A stretch of DNA of 64,000 bases from Microvirga mediterraneensis (GCF_013520865.1 NZ_JACDXJ010000001.1:496001-560000), one strand, 5' to 3'; counted from the first letter of the stretch, positions 28,719 through 42,533 are shown. The notes: generated by a model from the letters alone, not told the origin. Numbers and translations are program-made.

Positions 28719-30881
28719 TCACAAAAAGCTCTGCGGATCCACGTCGATGGACACGCGGGTGTTGCCGCGGATCTTCGGGCACCGAGCCATCCAACTCCTC
28801 AAATAGGCCTGGAGATCCACCTCCCGCTCGGTCTTCACCAGGAGCCGGAAGCGGTAGCGACCGCGGATCAGGGCGAGCGGCGCCTCGGCCGGGCCCAGCA
28901 CCGTCACGCCGGGCGGCGGTTCGGCCACGAGGGCCATGGCGCGCGCATGGGCCTCCGCCGCTTCGCGCTCGGCCGCCGAGACGATCAGGGAGGCGAGCCG
29001 TCCGAAGGGAGGCAGGCCCGCCATCTCGCGGACGCGGGTCTCCTCCTCGTAGAAGCGCTCGGCATCGCCCGAAATAAGGGCCGCGATCACCGGATGGTCC
29101 GGCTGCCAAGTCTGAACCAGCGCCCGGCCCGGCTTCTCGCCACGCCCGGCGCGGCCGGTGACCTGCTGGAGCATCTGGAAGGTGCGCTCGGCGGCGCGCG
29201 GATCCCCGGAGGTGAGGCCGATATCGGCATCGAGCACGCCGACCAGGGTCATGAGCGGGAAATTGTGCCCCTTGGCGACCAGCTGGGTGCCGATGACGAT
29301 GTCGAACTCGCCCGCCGCGATGGCCGCCAGCTCCGTCCGAAGCCGCTCCGTGCCGCCGGGGAAGTCGCTCGACAGCACGATGCAGCGCTTGTCCGGAAAC
29401 AGCTCGGCGGCCTCCTCGGCGATCCGCTCCACGCCGGGCCCGCAGGGCACCAGCGAATCGACGCTGCCGCATTCCACGCAGGCATGAGGCGTCCGTTCCA
29501 CATGGCCGCAATGGTGGCAGACCAGGGAGCGCCGGAAGCGGTGCTCCACCAGCCAGGAGGAGCAGTTCGGGCATTCGTAGCGATGGGCGCAGGCCCGGCA
29601 GAGGGTGAGCGGCGCATAGCCTCGCCGGTTGAGGAAGAGCAGCGCCTGCTCGCCCCGGGCCACCGTATCCTCCACGGCCGCCACCAGGGTCGGCGAGAGC
29701 CAGCGGCCTTTGGGCACGGCCTCCTTGCGCAGGTCCACGGCCCGGATCTGCGGCATGGAGCGCCCGCCGAACCGCTCGGGCAGCTTCACATGGCGGTAGC
29801 GCCCGCGCTCCACATTGACCCGGCTCTCGATGGAGGGCGTGGCGGAGGCCAGCACCACGGGGGCGTTCTCGATCTTGCCGCGCACCACCGCCATGTCGCG
29901 GGCATGGTAGTGGACGCCGTCGTCCTGTTTGTAGGCGGTCTCATGCTCCTCATCGACGATGATGAGGCCGAGATCCGCGTAAGGCAGGAAGAGGGCCGAG
30001 CGGGCGCCCGCCACCACCTTGACCTCGTTCGACGCAATGGCCGTATAGAGCCGCTCCCGCTTGCGGCCCGTCACGCCGGAATGCCAGGTGGCCGGCTTCA
30101 CGCCGAAGCGGGCGGCGAAGCGGTCGAGGAACTGGGCCGTCAGGGCGATTTCCGGCATGAGGATCAGCGCCTGCCGACCGTTCCGCACCGCCTCGGCCAC
30201 AGCCTCGAAATAGACCTCGGTCTTTCCTGAGCCCGTGACGCCTTCGAGCAGGAGCACGGGGGCGTGCTCCTCGCTCATGGCGGCGACGAGCGTGTCGGCC
30301 GCCTCGCGCTGACCATCGGAAAGCGCCGTGTGGCCGAAGGCGGGATCGGGCATCTCGGCGACCGGCTCGGCCAGGAGCGTCACGGTCTCCAGGACTCCCT
30401 CGTCGATGAGACCGTTGACCACGCCCGCACTGACCCCGGCCGCATGGGCCAGCTCGCTTTTCAGCCGAACCGTTCCGTCCTGGGCGACCTCCATGACCTT
30501 CTGCCGCGCGGGCGTCATGCGCTTCGGCGGAGGGCCGGCGAGCTTCACGCCCACGCGGGCGACCTCCTGCCGGTCCGGATCCGGGATCTTGAGCCCCATG
30601 GCGAGGGCGGAGCCCTTGGGCGCCAGGGTGTACCAGGCGATCCAGTCCAGGAACTTGCGCATCCTGGGCGACAGGTTCGGCGCCTCGATCACGCCGGTCA
30701 CCTTCTTGAGGTTGCCCCCCTGCCCGTCCCGCATGCCCCAGACGACTCCCGCCACCTCGCGGTTGGCGAGCGGCACCTGCACGACATCGCCTTCCTCGAC
30801 GGCGAGGCCCTCCGGCACGGCATAGGAATAGGCCGTGTCCAGCGCCAGCGGGATGAGGACATCGGCGATGCGGCTTGTCAT
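28719..30881 (-). CDS. priA: Primosomal protein N' (PriA helicase)
   Basis: PriA restarts replication at stalled forks and D-loops as a 3'-5' SF2 helicase and primosome loader. The 720-residue protein has the 3'-DNA-binding N-terminal domain, Walker A G-V-T-G-S-G-K-T-E-V-Y, the D-E-E-H box, and helicase motif G-R-A-G-R. The zinc region has paired cysteines C-R-A-C, C-P-N-C, C-H-H-C and C-V-E-C between about residues 430 and 480. Length and motif order are normal. It is divergent from xerC, with only 46 bp between starts. Confidence 0.97.
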   Translation of the reverse strand: MTSRIADVLIPLALDTAYSYAVPEGLAVEEGDVVQVPLANREVAGVVWGMRDGQGGNLKKVTGVIEAPNLSPRMRKFLDWIAWYTLAPKGSALAMGLKIPDPDRQEVARVGVKLAGPPPKRMTPARQKVMEVAQDGTVRLKSELAHAAGVSAGVVNGLIDEGVLETVTLLAEPVAEMPDPAFGHTALSDGQREAADTLVAAMSEEHAPVLLLEGVTGSGKTEVYFEAVAEAVRNGRQALILMPEIALTAQFLDRFAARFGVKPATWHSGVTGRKRERLYTAIASNEVKVVAGARSALFLPYADLGLIIVDEEHETAYKQDDGVHYHARDMAVVRGKIENAPVVLASATPSIESRVNVERGRYRHVKLPERFGGRSMPQIRAVDLRKEAVPKGRWLSPTLVAAVEDTVARGEQALLFLNRRGYAPLTLCRACAHRYECPNCSSWLVEHRFRRSLVCHHCGHVERTPHACVECGSVDSLVPCGPGVERIAEEAAELFPDKRCIVLSSDFPGGTERLRTELAAIAAGEFDIVIGTQLVAKGHNFPLMTLVGVLDADIGLTSGDPRAAERTFQMLQQVTGRAGRGEKPGRALVQTWQPDHPVIAALISGDAERFYEEETRVREMAGLPPFGRLASLIVSAAEREAAEAHARAMALVAEPPPGVTVLGPAEAPLALIRGRYRFRLLVKTEREVDLQAYLRSWMARCPKIRGNTRVSIDVDPQSFL

Positions 30882-30927
30882 CGATAAGGAGTTAACCTGT
30901 GAGTGCTACGGTTCTGCCCTTGCATAA

Positions 30928-31914
30928 ATGGGACTCATGTCAAGCAGCGCCACACAAAATGTTCTCGATCTGGTCCTTCCCGGCGCGGATGACACCCGCC
31001 GCGAGGCGATGGCTTGGCTTGCTTCGCTCGCCAAGGAACGGCGGCTCTCAGGGAAAACCGTCGAGGCCTATGGGCGGGATCTGCGCCAGTTCCTGGCCTT
31101 TCTGACCAACCATCTCGGCGAGCCGCCGAGCGTCAAGGGCATCCTTGGCCTGAAGCCGATGGACATCCGCTCCTTCCTGGCGGCCCGGCGGATGGATTCG
31201 GTCGGAAGCCGCTCGCTCATGCGCCAGCTCGCGGCCCTGCGCTCCTTCGCCCGCCACCTGGAGCGGGAGGGTCACGGCACGGCTTCGGCCTTCGCGGCGA
31301 TTCGCACCCCGAAGGTGGACAAGAACCTGCCGCGCCCCCTCTCCGCCTCCTCGGCCGTCGCGGTGACGAGCGCCGACACGCGGGCGTCGGAGGACCGCAA
31401 GCCCTGGATCCTGGCTCGGGACGCCGCCGTGCTCTCGCTCCTCTACGGGGCGGGCCTGCGCATTTCGGAGGCGCTCGGCCTGCAGCGGCGCGATGCCCCG
31501 GTGAACGGCACCGACACGGTCACGGTGACCGGCAAGGGCGGCAAGATGCGCAGCGTGCCGGTCATTCCGCCGATCCAGCGCGCCGTCGAGGAATACCTGC
31601 GGCTCTGCCCCTATGCGGTCCCGCCGGAGGGCCCGCTCTTCGTTGGAGCGCGGGGCGGTCCGCTTTCGCCGCGCATCATCCAGCTCGCCGTCGAGGAGCT
31701 GCGCGGAGCGCTGGGCCTGCCCGACAGCGCCACGCCCCATGCCCTGCGCCATTCCTTCGCGACGCACCTTCTCGCCAAGGGCGGCGACCTGCGCGGCATC
31801 CAGGAACTCCTGGGCCACGCCTCACTGTCGACCACGCAGCTCTACACGAAGGTGGATGCGGCACGATTGATGGACGCCTTCAACGCGGCGCATCCGAGGG
31901 CCAGGGTGAAGTAA
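30928..31914 (+). CDS. xerC: Tyrosine recombinase XerC
   Basis: XerC and XerD resolve chromosome dimers at dif. The 328-residue protein has an N-terminal SAM-like core-binding domain and a C-terminal catalytic domain with all active-site residues. These are Arg in G-A-G-L-R-I-S-E-A-L-G-L, Lys in T-G-K-G-G-K-M-R, H-x-x-R in H-A-L-R-H-S-F-A-T-H, His in L-G-H-A-S-L-S-T-T and the nucleophile Tyr in Q-L-Y-T-K. ATG codons at 30928 and 30937 are both plausible starts. The chromosomal position opposite priA, with no integrase-like cargo or attachment site, supports a housekeeping Xer rather than a phage integrase. Confidence 0.94.
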   Translation: MGLMSSSATQNVLDLVLPGADDTRREAMAWLASLAKERRLSGKTVEAYGRDLRQFLAFLTNHLGEPPSVKGILGLKPMDIRSFLAARRMDSVGSRSLMRQLAALRSFARHLEREGHGTASAFAAIRTPKVDKNLPRPLSASSAVAVTSADTRASEDRKPWILARDAAVLSLLYGAGLRISEALGLQRRDAPVNGTDTVTVTGKGGKMRSVPVIPPIQRAVEEYLRLCPYAVPPEGPLFVGARGGPLSPRIIQLAVEELRGALGLPDSATPHALRHSFATHLLAKGGDLRGIQELLGHASLSTTQLYTKVDAARLMDAFNAAHPRARVK

Positions 31915-31923
31915 CTTTCCCCG

Positions 31924-32063
31924 TGTCATTCCCGGCCGCAGCGGAGCGGAGGGGAATCCATAGCGCGACATATGAAAGTGGATCCCCTTCCCGGCCTTTC
32001 GGCCGCCGGGGATGACAGCGGAGAGTCTTTCCGTATCGGGATGGCCGACACAAGGCCGGCCAT
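31924..32063. repeat. Dispersed palindromic repeat family A, cluster (xerC - tdk gap)
   Basis: A long unit, 31924-32017, begins GTCATTCCCGGCCGCAGCGG and ends CCGGGGATGACAG. A short unit, 32039-32063, reads ATGGCCG-acacaag-gCCGGCCAT. They fill the gap between the convergent xerC and tdk stops. Confidence 0.82.
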
Positions 32064-32081
32064 TCTGATGAGGTGCGCCGG

Positions 32082-32705
32082 CTACTCGGCCGCGATGGGA
32101 TGCGCCAGCAGCTGGCGGGCGGCAGGGCCGATGTCGCCTTTCGTCCAGTGAGGGCGGCAGACGGACACGTAGCGGCCCTCGCCGCCGATCTCCACCACCT
32201 CGCCCGAGCGCACAGCCTCGCCGTTACGGTCGTATTTGAGGATCATCGTGGCCTTGCGGCCGCAATGGCAGAGCTGCTTGATTTCCTGGAAATCCTCGGC
32301 CAGCGCCATCATGGTCACGATGGCGTCGCTGAACAGGGTGCCGTAGACGTTGTTCTTGAGCCCATAGGCCATGACCGGAATCTTGAGCTCGTCGACGATC
32401 CAGGCCAGTTGGCGGACCTGATCGGCCGTCATGAACTGGACCTCGTCGATGAGGACGACCGTCACCTTCTTCCGGGCATGCTCCGCCGCCACGAAGGCCG
32501 CGATATCCTCGTCCTTGCGCAGCGGGATCGCATCGGCCTCGAGGCCGATGCGCGACTTCACCTTGCCGACGCCGAAACGGTCGTCGATCAGGCTCGTGAA
32601 CAGCAGCACGTGGCCGCCGTTCTCGATGTAGTTGTAACGAACCTGCAGGAGATGGGTCGTCTTGCCTGCGTTCATCACCGAGTAGATGAAGTGAAGCTTT
32701 GCCAT
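32082..32705 (-). CDS. tdk: Thymidine kinase (type II)
   Basis: This 207-residue salvage enzyme phosphorylates thymidine with ATP. It has P-loop S-V-M-N-A-G-K-T-T, Walker B V-V-L-I-D-E-V-Q-F and lasso-region residues. Cys-containing segments (L-C-H-C-G-R-K and V-C-R-P-H-W) probably form the structural zinc site of type II enzymes. It is on the same strand as the TCA cluster, nine bases after the lpdA stop. Confidence 0.95.
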   Translation of the reverse strand: MAKLHFIYSVMNAGKTTHLLQVRYNYIENGGHVLLFTSLIDDRFGVGKVKSRIGLEADAIPLRKDEDIAAFVAAEHARKKVTVVLIDEVQFMTADQVRQLAWIVDELKIPVMAYGLKNNVYGTLFSDAIVTMMALAEDFQEIKQLCHCGRKATMILKYDRNGEAVRSGEVVEIGGEGRYVSVCRPHWTKGDIGPAARQLLAHPIAAE

Positions 32706-32714
32706 GAATCCATG

Positions 32715-34115
32715 TTACATATGGATGGCGCGCTTCTCCACCGCCAAAGCGGCTTCCTTCACAGCTTCCGCGAGCGTCGGATGCGCATGGCAGGTGCGGG
32801 CGATGTCCTCGGAGGATCCGCCGAACTCCATGGTGATCGCCGCCTCGTGGATGAGGTTGCCGGCTTCCGGGCCGATGATGTGCACGCCGAGCACCTTGTC
32901 GGTGGTCGCGTCGGCCAGGATCTTCACGAAGCCGTCCGTGGTGCGGTTGACCTTGGCGCGGCCGTTGGCCGTGAAGGGGAACTTGCCGACATTGTAGGCG
33001 ACGCCCGCGGCCTTCAACTCCTCCTCGGTCTTGCCGATGGAGGCGACCTCGGGGAACGTGTAGACCACGCTCGGGATCACGTCGTAGTTCACGTGGCCCG
33101 CCTTGCCGGCGATGATTTCCGCAACAGCAACGCCCTCGTCCTCGGCCTTGTGGGCGAGCATCGGGCCGGCGATCACGTCGCCGATGGCGTAGATGCCGGT
33201 GACGTTGGTGGAGAAATGCGCGTCCGTCTGGATGCGGCCGCGGCTGTCGAGCTGGACGCCCACGCGGTCGAGACCCAGGCCCTGCGTGTAGGGCACGCGG
33301 CCGATGGCGACGAGCACCACGTCGGCCTCGATGGTCTCAGCCGCACCGCCGGCAGCCGGCTCGAAGGTGAGCGTCGCGCCCTTGCCCGTGTTCTCCACCT
33401 TGGTGACCTTGGAGCCGAGCTTGAACTGGAAGCCCTGCTTGGTGAGGATGCGCTGGAAGTTCTTGGCGACCTCGCCGTCCATGCCGGGCAGGATGCGGTC
33501 GAGATATTCCACCACCGTCACCTCGGACCCGAGGCGGCGCCACACGGAGCCGAGCTCCAGGCCGATCACGCCGGCGCCGATGACCACGAGGCGCTTCGGC
33601 ACGCTCTCGAGTTCGAGCGCGCCCGTGGACGAGACCACGATCTTCTCGTCGATCTCGATGCCGGGCAGGCGCGTCACGTCGGAACCCGTGGCGATGATGA
33701 TGTTCTTCGTCTCGAGCACCTGGTTCGAGCCGTCATCGGCGGTCACTTCCACCTGGCCGGGCGCCGCGATGCGCGCGGTGCCGATGAAGGCGTCGATCTT
33801 GTTCTTCTTGAGCAGGAACTCGACGCCCTTGGTGTTGCCGTCGACGCCTTCCTGTTTGAAGGCCTGCATGGTCTTGAGATCGAGGGTCGGTGCCGACACG
33901 CCGATGCCGAGGCCGGCGAAATGGTCGCGCGCTTCCTCGAACATGTGCGAGGCGTGCAGCAGGGCCTTGGAGGGAATGCAGCCCACGTTCAAGCAGGTGC
34001 CGCCATGGGTCTTGCGCTTCTCGACGACGGCGGTCTTCAGGCCGAGCTGCGCGGCCCGGATGGCGGCCACATAGCCGCCGGGGCCGGTGCCGATGACGAT
34101 AACATCGTAGGACAT
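32715..34115 (-). CDS. lpdA: Dihydrolipoyl dehydrogenase (E3)
   Basis: This FAD disulfide oxidoreductase re-oxidises lipoyl groups of the 2-oxoglutarate dehydrogenase complex and passes electrons to NAD+. The 466 residues include the FAD-binding [10 protein letters not shown], the redox disulfide [13 protein letters not shown], the NAD-binding [13 protein letters not shown], and the C-terminal catalytic His-Glu region H-A-H-P-T-L-A-E-A. The start is the ATG at 34115 (MSYDVIVIG). The 15 upstream codons in frame are encoded by a repeat. Confidence 0.97.
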   Translation of the reverse strand: MSYDVIVIGTGPGGYVAAIRAAQLGLKTAVVEKRKTHGGTCLNVGCIPSKALLHASHMFEEARDHFAGLGIGVSAPTLDLKTMQAFKQEGVDGNTKGVEFLLKKNKIDAFIGTARIAAPGQVEVTADDGSNQVLETKNIIIATGSDVTRLPGIEIDEKIVVSSTGALELESVPKRLVVIGAGVIGLELGSVWRRLGSEVTVVEYLDRILPGMDGEVAKNFQRILTKQGFQFKLGSKVTKVENTGKGATLTFEPAAGGAAETIEADVVLVAIGRVPYTQGLGLDRVGVQLDSRGRIQTDAHFSTNVTGIYAIGDVIAGPMLAHKAEDEGVAVAEIIAGKAGHVNYDVIPSVVYTFPEVASIGKTEEELKAAGVAYNVGKFPFTANGRAKVNRTTDGFVKILADATTDKVLGVHIIGPEAGNLIHEAAITMEFGGSSEDIARTCHAHPTLAEAVKEAALAVEKRAIHM

Positions 34116-34135
34116 GGGAATGATCCCCTTGAACG

Positions 34136-34224
34136 TCATGACCGGGCTTGTCCCGGCCATCCACGTTTGGGATAGCCGCCCGGCTTAGGAAGGCGTGGAT
34201 GCCCGGCACGAGGCCGGGCATGAC
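34136..34224. repeat. Dispersed palindromic repeat family A, two copies (sucB - lpdA gap)
   Basis: Copies at 34136-34162 (gtcatgaccgggcttgtccc plus ggccatc) and 34198-34224 (atgcccggcacgaggccggg plus catgac) lie in opposite orientation between sucB and lpdA, inside an otherwise continuous operon. Confidence 0.8.
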
Positions 34225-34236
34225 GATGTGGCAGGA

Positions 34237-35469
34237 TTACAGATCCAGAACCAGACGGGCCGGATCTTCCAGCGCGTCCTTGACCCGCACGAGGAAGGTG
34301 ACGGCTTCCTTGCCGTCGACGATGCGGTGATCGTAGGAGAGCGCGAGATACATCATCGGGCGCACGACGATCTGGCCGTTGCGGACCACGGGACGCTCCT
34401 CGATGCGGTGCATGCCGAGGATGCCCGATTGCGGCGCGTTGAGGATCGGCGTCGACATGAGCGAACCGTAGATGCCGCCGTTGGTGATCGTGAAGGTGCC
34501 GCCCTGCATCTCGTCGATGGAGAGCTTGCCGTCACGGGCGCGGCGGCCGAAATCGGCGATCTTCTTCTCGATGCCGGCGACCGAGAGGTCGTCCGCGTCG
34601 CGCACCACGGGAACCACGAGGCCCTTCTCGGTGCCGACGGCGATGCCGATGTGGTAGTAGTTCTTGTAGACGAGATCCTGGCCGTCGATCTCGGCGTTCA
34701 CCGCCGGGACGTCCTTGAGCGCCTGGATCACCGCCTTGGTGAAGAAGCCCATGAAGCCGAGCTTGGTGCCGTGCTTCTTCTCGAACACGTCCTTGTACTG
34801 GCTGCGGAGCTGCATCACGGCGCTCATGTCCACGTCGTTGAACGTGGTGAGCATGGCGGCAGTGTTCTGCGCATCCTTCAAGCGGCGCGCGATGGTCTGA
34901 CGAAGCTTCGTCATCTTCACGCGCTCTTCACGCTCGGCATCGACCGGAGCCGAGGGCGCGCGCACCTGGACGGGAGCGGCCGGCGCGGGAGCCGAAGCGC
35001 CGCCCGTGGCGATGGCGGCGAGCATGTCGCCCTTGGTCACGCGACCGTCCTTGCCGGAGCCGGCGACGCCCGCGGGGCTCACGCCGCTCTCGGCCGCGAG
35101 ACGGGCAACCGCCGGACCGTGGTCCTTGGCGGCGCCGGGGGCGGCAGCCGGAGCAGCAGCCGCTGCGGCGGGGGCCGGAGCAGCCTTGGGGGCCCCGGCC
35201 TTCGGAGCGGCCGCGGGAGCCGCCGTTGCGCCACCCTCGACGATGGAGCCGAGCACCGCGCCGGGAGTCACCGTCTCGCCGTCCTTAGCCACGATGTCGC
35301 CGAGCGTGCCGCTCGCGGGAGCGTTGACCTCGAGCGTGACCTTGTCGGTCTCGAGCTCGAGCACGGGCTCGTCGGCCTTCACGGGATCGCCGGGCTTCTT
35401 GAACCAGCGGCCGATGGTGGCCTCTGACACGGATTCGCCAAGGGTGGGTACGCGGATTTCGGTTGCCAT
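34237..35469 (-). CDS. sucB: 2-Oxoglutarate dehydrogenase E2, dihydrolipoyl succinyltransferase
   Basis: This is the core of the 2-oxoglutarate dehydrogenase complex, 410 residues. The lipoyl domain has its modified lysine in [10 protein letters not shown] near residue 43. An Ala/Pro-rich linker (about 85-120), a peripheral E1/E3-binding domain ([16 protein letters not shown]) and a second linker precede the catalytic domain. The active site [12 protein letters not shown] supplies the H-x-x-x-D-G motif. It is adjacent to sucA (68 bp) and lpdA. Confidence 0.97.
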   Translation of the reverse strand: MATEIRVPTLGESVSEATIGRWFKKPGDPVKADEPVLELETDKVTLEVNAPASGTLGDIVAKDGETVTPGAVLGSIVEGGATAAPAAAPKAGAPKAAPAPAAAAAAPAAAPGAAKDHGPAVARLAAESGVSPAGVAGSGKDGRVTKGDMLAAIATGGASAPAPAAPVQVRAPSAPVDAEREERVKMTKLRQTIARRLKDAQNTAAMLTTFNDVDMSAVMQLRSQYKDVFEKKHGTKLGFMGFFTKAVIQALKDVPAVNAEIDGQDLVYKNYYHIGIAVGTEKGLVVPVVRDADDLSVAGIEKKIADFGRRARDGKLSIDEMQGGTFTITNGGIYGSLMSTPILNAPQSGILGMHRIEERPVVRNGQIVVRPMMYLALSYDHRIVDGKEAVTFLVRVKDALEDPARLVLDL

Positions 35470-35537
35470 GGTCGTCTTTGGGTCTTGCGGAGCTTGAGGT
35501 TAAGCCCCTCGGAATGGGGAGAGAACCTTCGCGGCGA

Positions 35538-38498
35538 TCAAGCCGCGAAAGCCTCGTCGAGGAAAGCCTGCAATTGGGCTGTATGCTTGGACATGAGGCC
35601 GGTCGCGGTGGCCGCGGAGGCGGGGCGGCCCACGTAGCGCGGACGATCCACCTTGGAGCCCGCCGTCTTGAGCACCCATTCGAGATAGGGCTCGACGAAC
35701 ATCCAGGAGCCCATGTTCTTGGGCTCTTCCTGGCACCACACCACGTCGGCCTTCTTGAAGCGGGACAGCTCGGCCGCCACGGACTTGGCCGGGAACGGAT
35801 AGAGCTGCTCCACGCGAAGCAGGTAGACATCGTCGATGCCCCGCTTCTCGCGCTCCTCGAGCAGATCGTAATAGACCTTGCCCGTGCAGATCACCACGCG
35901 CCGGATCTTGTCGTCCTTCACCAGCTTGATGCCCTCGGACGCACCCTGCGCGCTGTCGCGCAGGACGCGGTGGAAGGAGGTTCCCTCCGAGATGTCGGCC
36001 AGGCTCGACGTGCAGCGCTTGTGGCGCAACAGGGATTTCGGCGTCATCAGGATCAGCGGCTTGCGGAAGTCGCGCTTCAGCTGGCGGCGCAGGATGTGGA
36101 AGTAGTTGGCGGGCGTCGAACAGTAGCCCACCTGCATGTTGTCCTCGGCGCACATCTGGAGGAAGCGCTCCAGGCGGGCGGAGGAATGCTCCGGACCCTG
36201 GCCCTCGTAGCCGTGCGGCAGCAGGCAGACGAGGCCCGACATGCGCAGCCACTTGCGCTCGCCCGAGGAGATGAACTGGTCGAACACTACCTGGGCGCCG
36301 TTGGCGAAGTCGCCGAACTGCGCTTCCCACAGGGTCAGGGCGTTGGGCTCCGAGAGCGTGTAGCCGTACTCGAAGCCGAGCACCGCCTCTTCCGACAGCA
36401 TCGAGTTGATGACCTCGTAGCGGGCCTGGTTCTCGCTGATGTGGTTGAGGTTGGTGTATCGCTCTTCGTTCTCCTGGTCGGTGAGAACCGAGTGGCGCTG
36501 CGAGAAGGTGCCGCGCTCCACGTCCTGGCCGGACAGGCGCACGCGATGGCCTTCGATCAGGAGCGACCCGAAGGCGAGCGCCTCGGCCATGGCCCAGTCG
36601 AGCCCTTCGCCGGTCTCCAGCATCTTCTTGCGGTTGTCGAGGAAGCGCTGGATCGTGCGGTGGACGTGGAAGCCCTCCGGGATCGTGGTGAGCGCCTTGC
36701 CGATCTGCTGCAGGGTCTCGGCCGAGACGCCGGTCTGGCCGCGACGCGGATCGTCCTGGTCCTCGCGGACCGCCTTGAGGCCGGACCAGCGTCCATCGAG
36801 CCAATCGGCTTTGTTGGGCTTATAGTTGGACGCGATGTCGAACTCGGCATCGAGCTTCGAGCGCCAGCTCGACTTCATCTCCTCGACCTCGGCCTCGGTG
36901 ACGACGCCTTCCTCGACGAGCTTCTTGGAATAGAGCTCGACGATCGCCGGATGGGACCGGATCTTGCGGTACATGAGCGGCTGGGTGAAAGCCGGCTCGT
37001 CGCCCTCGTTGTGGCCGAAGCGGCGGTAGCAGAACATGTCGATGACGACAGGTTTCTGGAAGCGCTGGCGGTACTCGGCCGCCACCTTGGCGGCGAACAC
37101 GACGGCTTCCGGATCATCGCCGTTCACGTGGAAGATCGGCGCCTCGACCATCTTGGCCACGTCCGACGGATAGGGTGAGGAACGCGAGAAGCGCGGATCG
37201 GTGGTGAAGCCGATCTGGTTGTTGATGATGAAGTGGATCGAGCCGCCGGTGCGGTGGCCGCGCAGGCCGGACAAGCCGAGGCACTCCGCCACCACGCCCT
37301 GGCCGGCAAAGGCGGCGTCGCCGTGGATGAGCAGCGGCATCACGGCCGTGCGGTTGTCGGGCGTGCAGCCGTGCTGGTCCTGCTTGGCGCGGACCTTGCC
37401 GAGCACGACGGGATCGACGATCTCGAGATGCGACGGGTTGGCGGTCAGGGATAAGTGGACGTTGTTGCCGTCGAAGGTGCGGTCCGAGGACGCGCCGAGA
37501 TGGTACTTCACGTCGCCCGAGCCTTCCACGTCGTCGGGCGCGAAGGAGCCACCCTTGAACTCGTGGAACAGCGCGCGGTGCGGCTTGCCCATCACCTGGG
37601 TGAGCACGTTGAGGCGGCCGCGATGGGCCATGCCGAACACGATCTCGCGCACGCCGAGGTTGCCGCCGCGCTTGATGATCTGCTCGAGCGCCGGGATGAG
37701 CGACTCGCCGCCGTCGAGGCCGAAGCGCTTGGTGCCGGTGTAGCGGACGTCCAGAAACTTCTCGAAGCCTTCCGCTTCGACGAGCTTGTTGAGGATGGCG
37801 CGCTTGCCTTCCTTGGTGAAGGTGATCTCCTTATCCGGCCCCTCGATGCGCTCCTGGATCCAGGCCTTCTCGACCGGGTCGGAGATGTGCATGAACTCGA
37901 CGCCGAGCGTTTGGCAATAGGTGCGCTCCAGGAGCGTGACGATCTGGCGGATCGTGCCGAACTCCATGCCGAGCACGTTGTCGAGGAAGATCTTGCGGTC
38001 CCAGTCGGCTTCCGTAAATCCGTAATGGGACGGATGCAACTCCTGGTCGTTCGGGCGGGGGTTGATGCCGAGCGGATCGAGCTTCGCATGCAGGTGGCCG
38101 CGCACCCGGTAGGCGCGGATCAGCATGATGGCGCGAACGGAATCACGGGTCGCCTGCTGCACGTCGATCTGGCTGATCTCGGCGCCCTTGGCTTCCGCCT
38201 TCGCCTTGATCTTGTCGCCGACAGCCTTCTCGACCTGGGCCCAGTTGCCGTCGAGGGCGGAGATCAGTTCGCCATTGGCATGGATCGGCCAGTTCGGCTT
38301 CTCCCAGGAGGGGCCGTTGGCCGCCTTCTCGACAGCCTGCTTGTCGTCCCTCAAGGCGCCGAAGAAGGCCTGCCACTCGGCATCGACCGAGCTGGGGTCC
38401 TTCTCGTAGCGGGCCTGGAGCTCCTCGATATAGGACGCGTTCGCCCCATAGAGGAAAGCGGTGTTCAGGAAGTTTTCGTTGGCGTCTTGGCGTGCCAT
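35538..38498 (-). CDS. sucA: 2-Oxoglutarate dehydrogenase E1
   Basis: This thiamine-diphosphate decarboxylase feeds succinyl groups to SucB. At 986 residues it has full E1o length. Recognisable segments are the N-terminal [31 protein letters not shown], the cofactor segment V-N-G-D-D-P-E-A-V and [11 protein letters not shown]. The C-terminal [16 protein letters not shown] is also intact. The stop codon sits inside a short hairpin (TTCGCGGC/GCCGCGAA) at the sucA-sucB junction. Confidence 0.98.
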   Translation of the reverse strand: MARQDANENFLNTAFLYGANASYIEELQARYEKDPSSVDAEWQAFFGALRDDKQAVEKAANGPSWEKPNWPIHANGELISALDGNWAQVEKAVGDKIKAKAEAKGAEISQIDVQQATRDSVRAIMLIRAYRVRGHLHAKLDPLGINPRPNDQELHPSHYGFTEADWDRKIFLDNVLGMEFGTIRQIVTLLERTYCQTLGVEFMHISDPVEKAWIQERIEGPDKEITFTKEGKRAILNKLVEAEGFEKFLDVRYTGTKRFGLDGGESLIPALEQIIKRGGNLGVREIVFGMAHRGRLNVLTQVMGKPHRALFHEFKGGSFAPDDVEGSGDVKYHLGASSDRTFDGNNVHLSLTANPSHLEIVDPVVLGKVRAKQDQHGCTPDNRTAVMPLLIHGDAAFAGQGVVAECLGLSGLRGHRTGGSIHFIINNQIGFTTDPRFSRSSPYPSDVAKMVEAPIFHVNGDDPEAVVFAAKVAAEYRQRFQKPVVIDMFCYRRFGHNEGDEPAFTQPLMYRKIRSHPAIVELYSKKLVEEGVVTEAEVEEMKSSWRSKLDAEFDIASNYKPNKADWLDGRWSGLKAVREDQDDPRRGQTGVSAETLQQIGKALTTIPEGFHVHRTIQRFLDNRKKMLETGEGLDWAMAEALAFGSLLIEGHRVRLSGQDVERGTFSQRHSVLTDQENEERYTNLNHISENQARYEVINSMLSEEAVLGFEYGYTLSEPNALTLWEAQFGDFANGAQVVFDQFISSGERKWLRMSGLVCLLPHGYEGQGPEHSSARLERFLQMCAEDNMQVGYCSTPANYFHILRRQLKRDFRKPLILMTPKSLLRHKRCTSSLADISEGTSFHRVLRDSAQGASEGIKLVKDDKIRRVVICTGKVYYDLLEEREKRGIDDVYLLRVEQLYPFPAKSVAAELSRFKKADVVWCQEEPKNMGSWMFVEPYLEWVLKTAGSKVDRPRYVGRPASAATATGLMSKHTAQLQAFLDEAFAA

Positions 38499-38524
38499 GG
38501 CAACCTACAATCCAAAAGCTGATT

Positions 38525-38548
38525 GGCCGCCCCATGCTTGGGGCGGCC
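38525..38548 (-). other. Strong hairpin in the sucD-sucA intercistronic region
   Basis: GGCCGCCCCA-tgct-TGGGGCGGCC is a perfect 10-bp stem with a tetraloop, between sucD (stop at 38555) and sucA (start at 38498). It has no U-tract, so it is unlikely to terminate efficiently. An mRNA stabiliser or processing signal that sets sucCD versus sucAB levels is plausible. Confidence 0.65.
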
Positions 38549-38554
38549 GGTTCG

Positions 38555-39442
<888 letters not shown>

Positions 39443-39454
39443 CAGCTCGAAACC

Positions 39455-40654
<1,200 letters not shown>

Positions 40655-40685
40655 TCGTTTCTCTCCGCGTCAGCGGTTGAAGACG

Positions 40686-40714
40686 GGATGGCCGGCGCGA
40701 GACCGGCCATGACG
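40686..40714. repeat. Dispersed palindromic repeat family A (mdh - sucC gap)
   Basis: A single short unit GGATGGCCGG-cgcgaga-CCGGCCATGAC is located between the mdh stop and the sucC start. Confidence 0.8.
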
Positions 40715-40722
40715 TTCGATGA

Positions 40723-41829
<1,107 letters not shown>

Positions 41830-41895
41830 TTAACGGTTCTAAAATACTGCACATTTACAGGCGCTTGAGCCATTCTAGACCCTCGGAATTTTCTT

Positions 41896-41919
41896 GTTAC
41901 AAATTCCAGATTTTGTAAC
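41896..41919. promoter_or_regulatory. Inverted repeat upstream of mdh, candidate operator
   Basis: GTTACAAA-(8 nt)-TTTGTAAC is a perfect inverted repeat in a markedly AT-rich pocket, about 210 bases upstream of the mdh ATG and just after the tetR stop. A third GTTACA half-site follows at 41924-41929. No U-tract follows on either strand, so an operator for the mdh-suc operon or the neighbouring TetR is more likely than a terminator. Confidence 0.5.
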
Positions 41920-41924
41920 TGAGG

Positions 41925-42533
41925 TTACACGCTACCGTTTGCAAGCGCCCTCAGAATGACCCGGATCATGGTTGCGAGACGCTGATCGAGGATGTCCTCG
42001 GGCACATCCGCGTCGAGGCGGACGGTCAGGGGATTGATGAAGCGATAGACGGAATCCGTGACGAAGGCATGGGCCTTCTCCCGGTCACGCGGGTCGAACT
42101 TGGCCGTCGCGATCCCCTCGTCCAGCACTCGGTCGATCAAGAGCCGCATCCGGGACCGGTGCTTGCGGATGAGCGGACGGGAGGTCTCGGTGGCCGAACA
42201 ATACACATCGAAGAGATGCCGGTCTTCCTTCAGGAGATCCCGATGGATCCGCGCCCAGGCTTGGATCAGGCGCTCCAGCTTGTCGTCGGCCGGATCGGGA
42301 GAATCCGCGATGTCCGCGATGGTCGCTTCCATCCCCCGCAGCCATTGTCCGGCCACAGCGTCGACGAGGGCCGCCTTGTTGGCGAAGTAGCGGTAGACAT
42401 TGGCATGGGTCATGCCGGCCGCATCGGCGATGCCCACCACGGTAATATGCTTGGGCCCCTGGCGGCGCAGCTGATCGGCGGCGATGCTGAGAAGCCTTGT
42501 CTCCACCGGCATTGTATGGCGCATGGTCTTCAT
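41925..42533 (-). CDS. TetR family transcriptional regulator
   Basis: This 202-residue repressor-type regulator has an N-terminal helix-turn-helix, V-G-I-A-D-A-A-G-M-T-H-A-N-V-Y-R-Y-F, near residues 33-50. The ligand/dimer domain that follows is divergent and gives no ligand clue. It is divergent from the Nramp-like gene (about 160 bp apart), which makes that transporter a candidate target. A palindrome built of GTTACA units lies just past its stop. Confidence 0.9.
   Translation of the reverse strand: MKTMRHTMPVETRLLSIAADQLRRQGPKHITVVGIADAAGMTHANVYRYFANKAALVDAVAGQWLRGMEATIADIADSPDPADDKLERLIQAWARIHRDLLKEDRHLFDVYCSATETSRPLIRKHRSRMRLLIDRVLDEGIATAKFDPRDREKAHAFVTDSVYRFINPLTVRLDADVPEDILDQRLATMIRVILRALANGSV

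Noticed and set aside
30928..31914. xerC as a phage or island integrase
   Set aside because: No tRNA, attachment duplication or mobile cargo is nearby, and the sequence and context fit chromosomal XerC.
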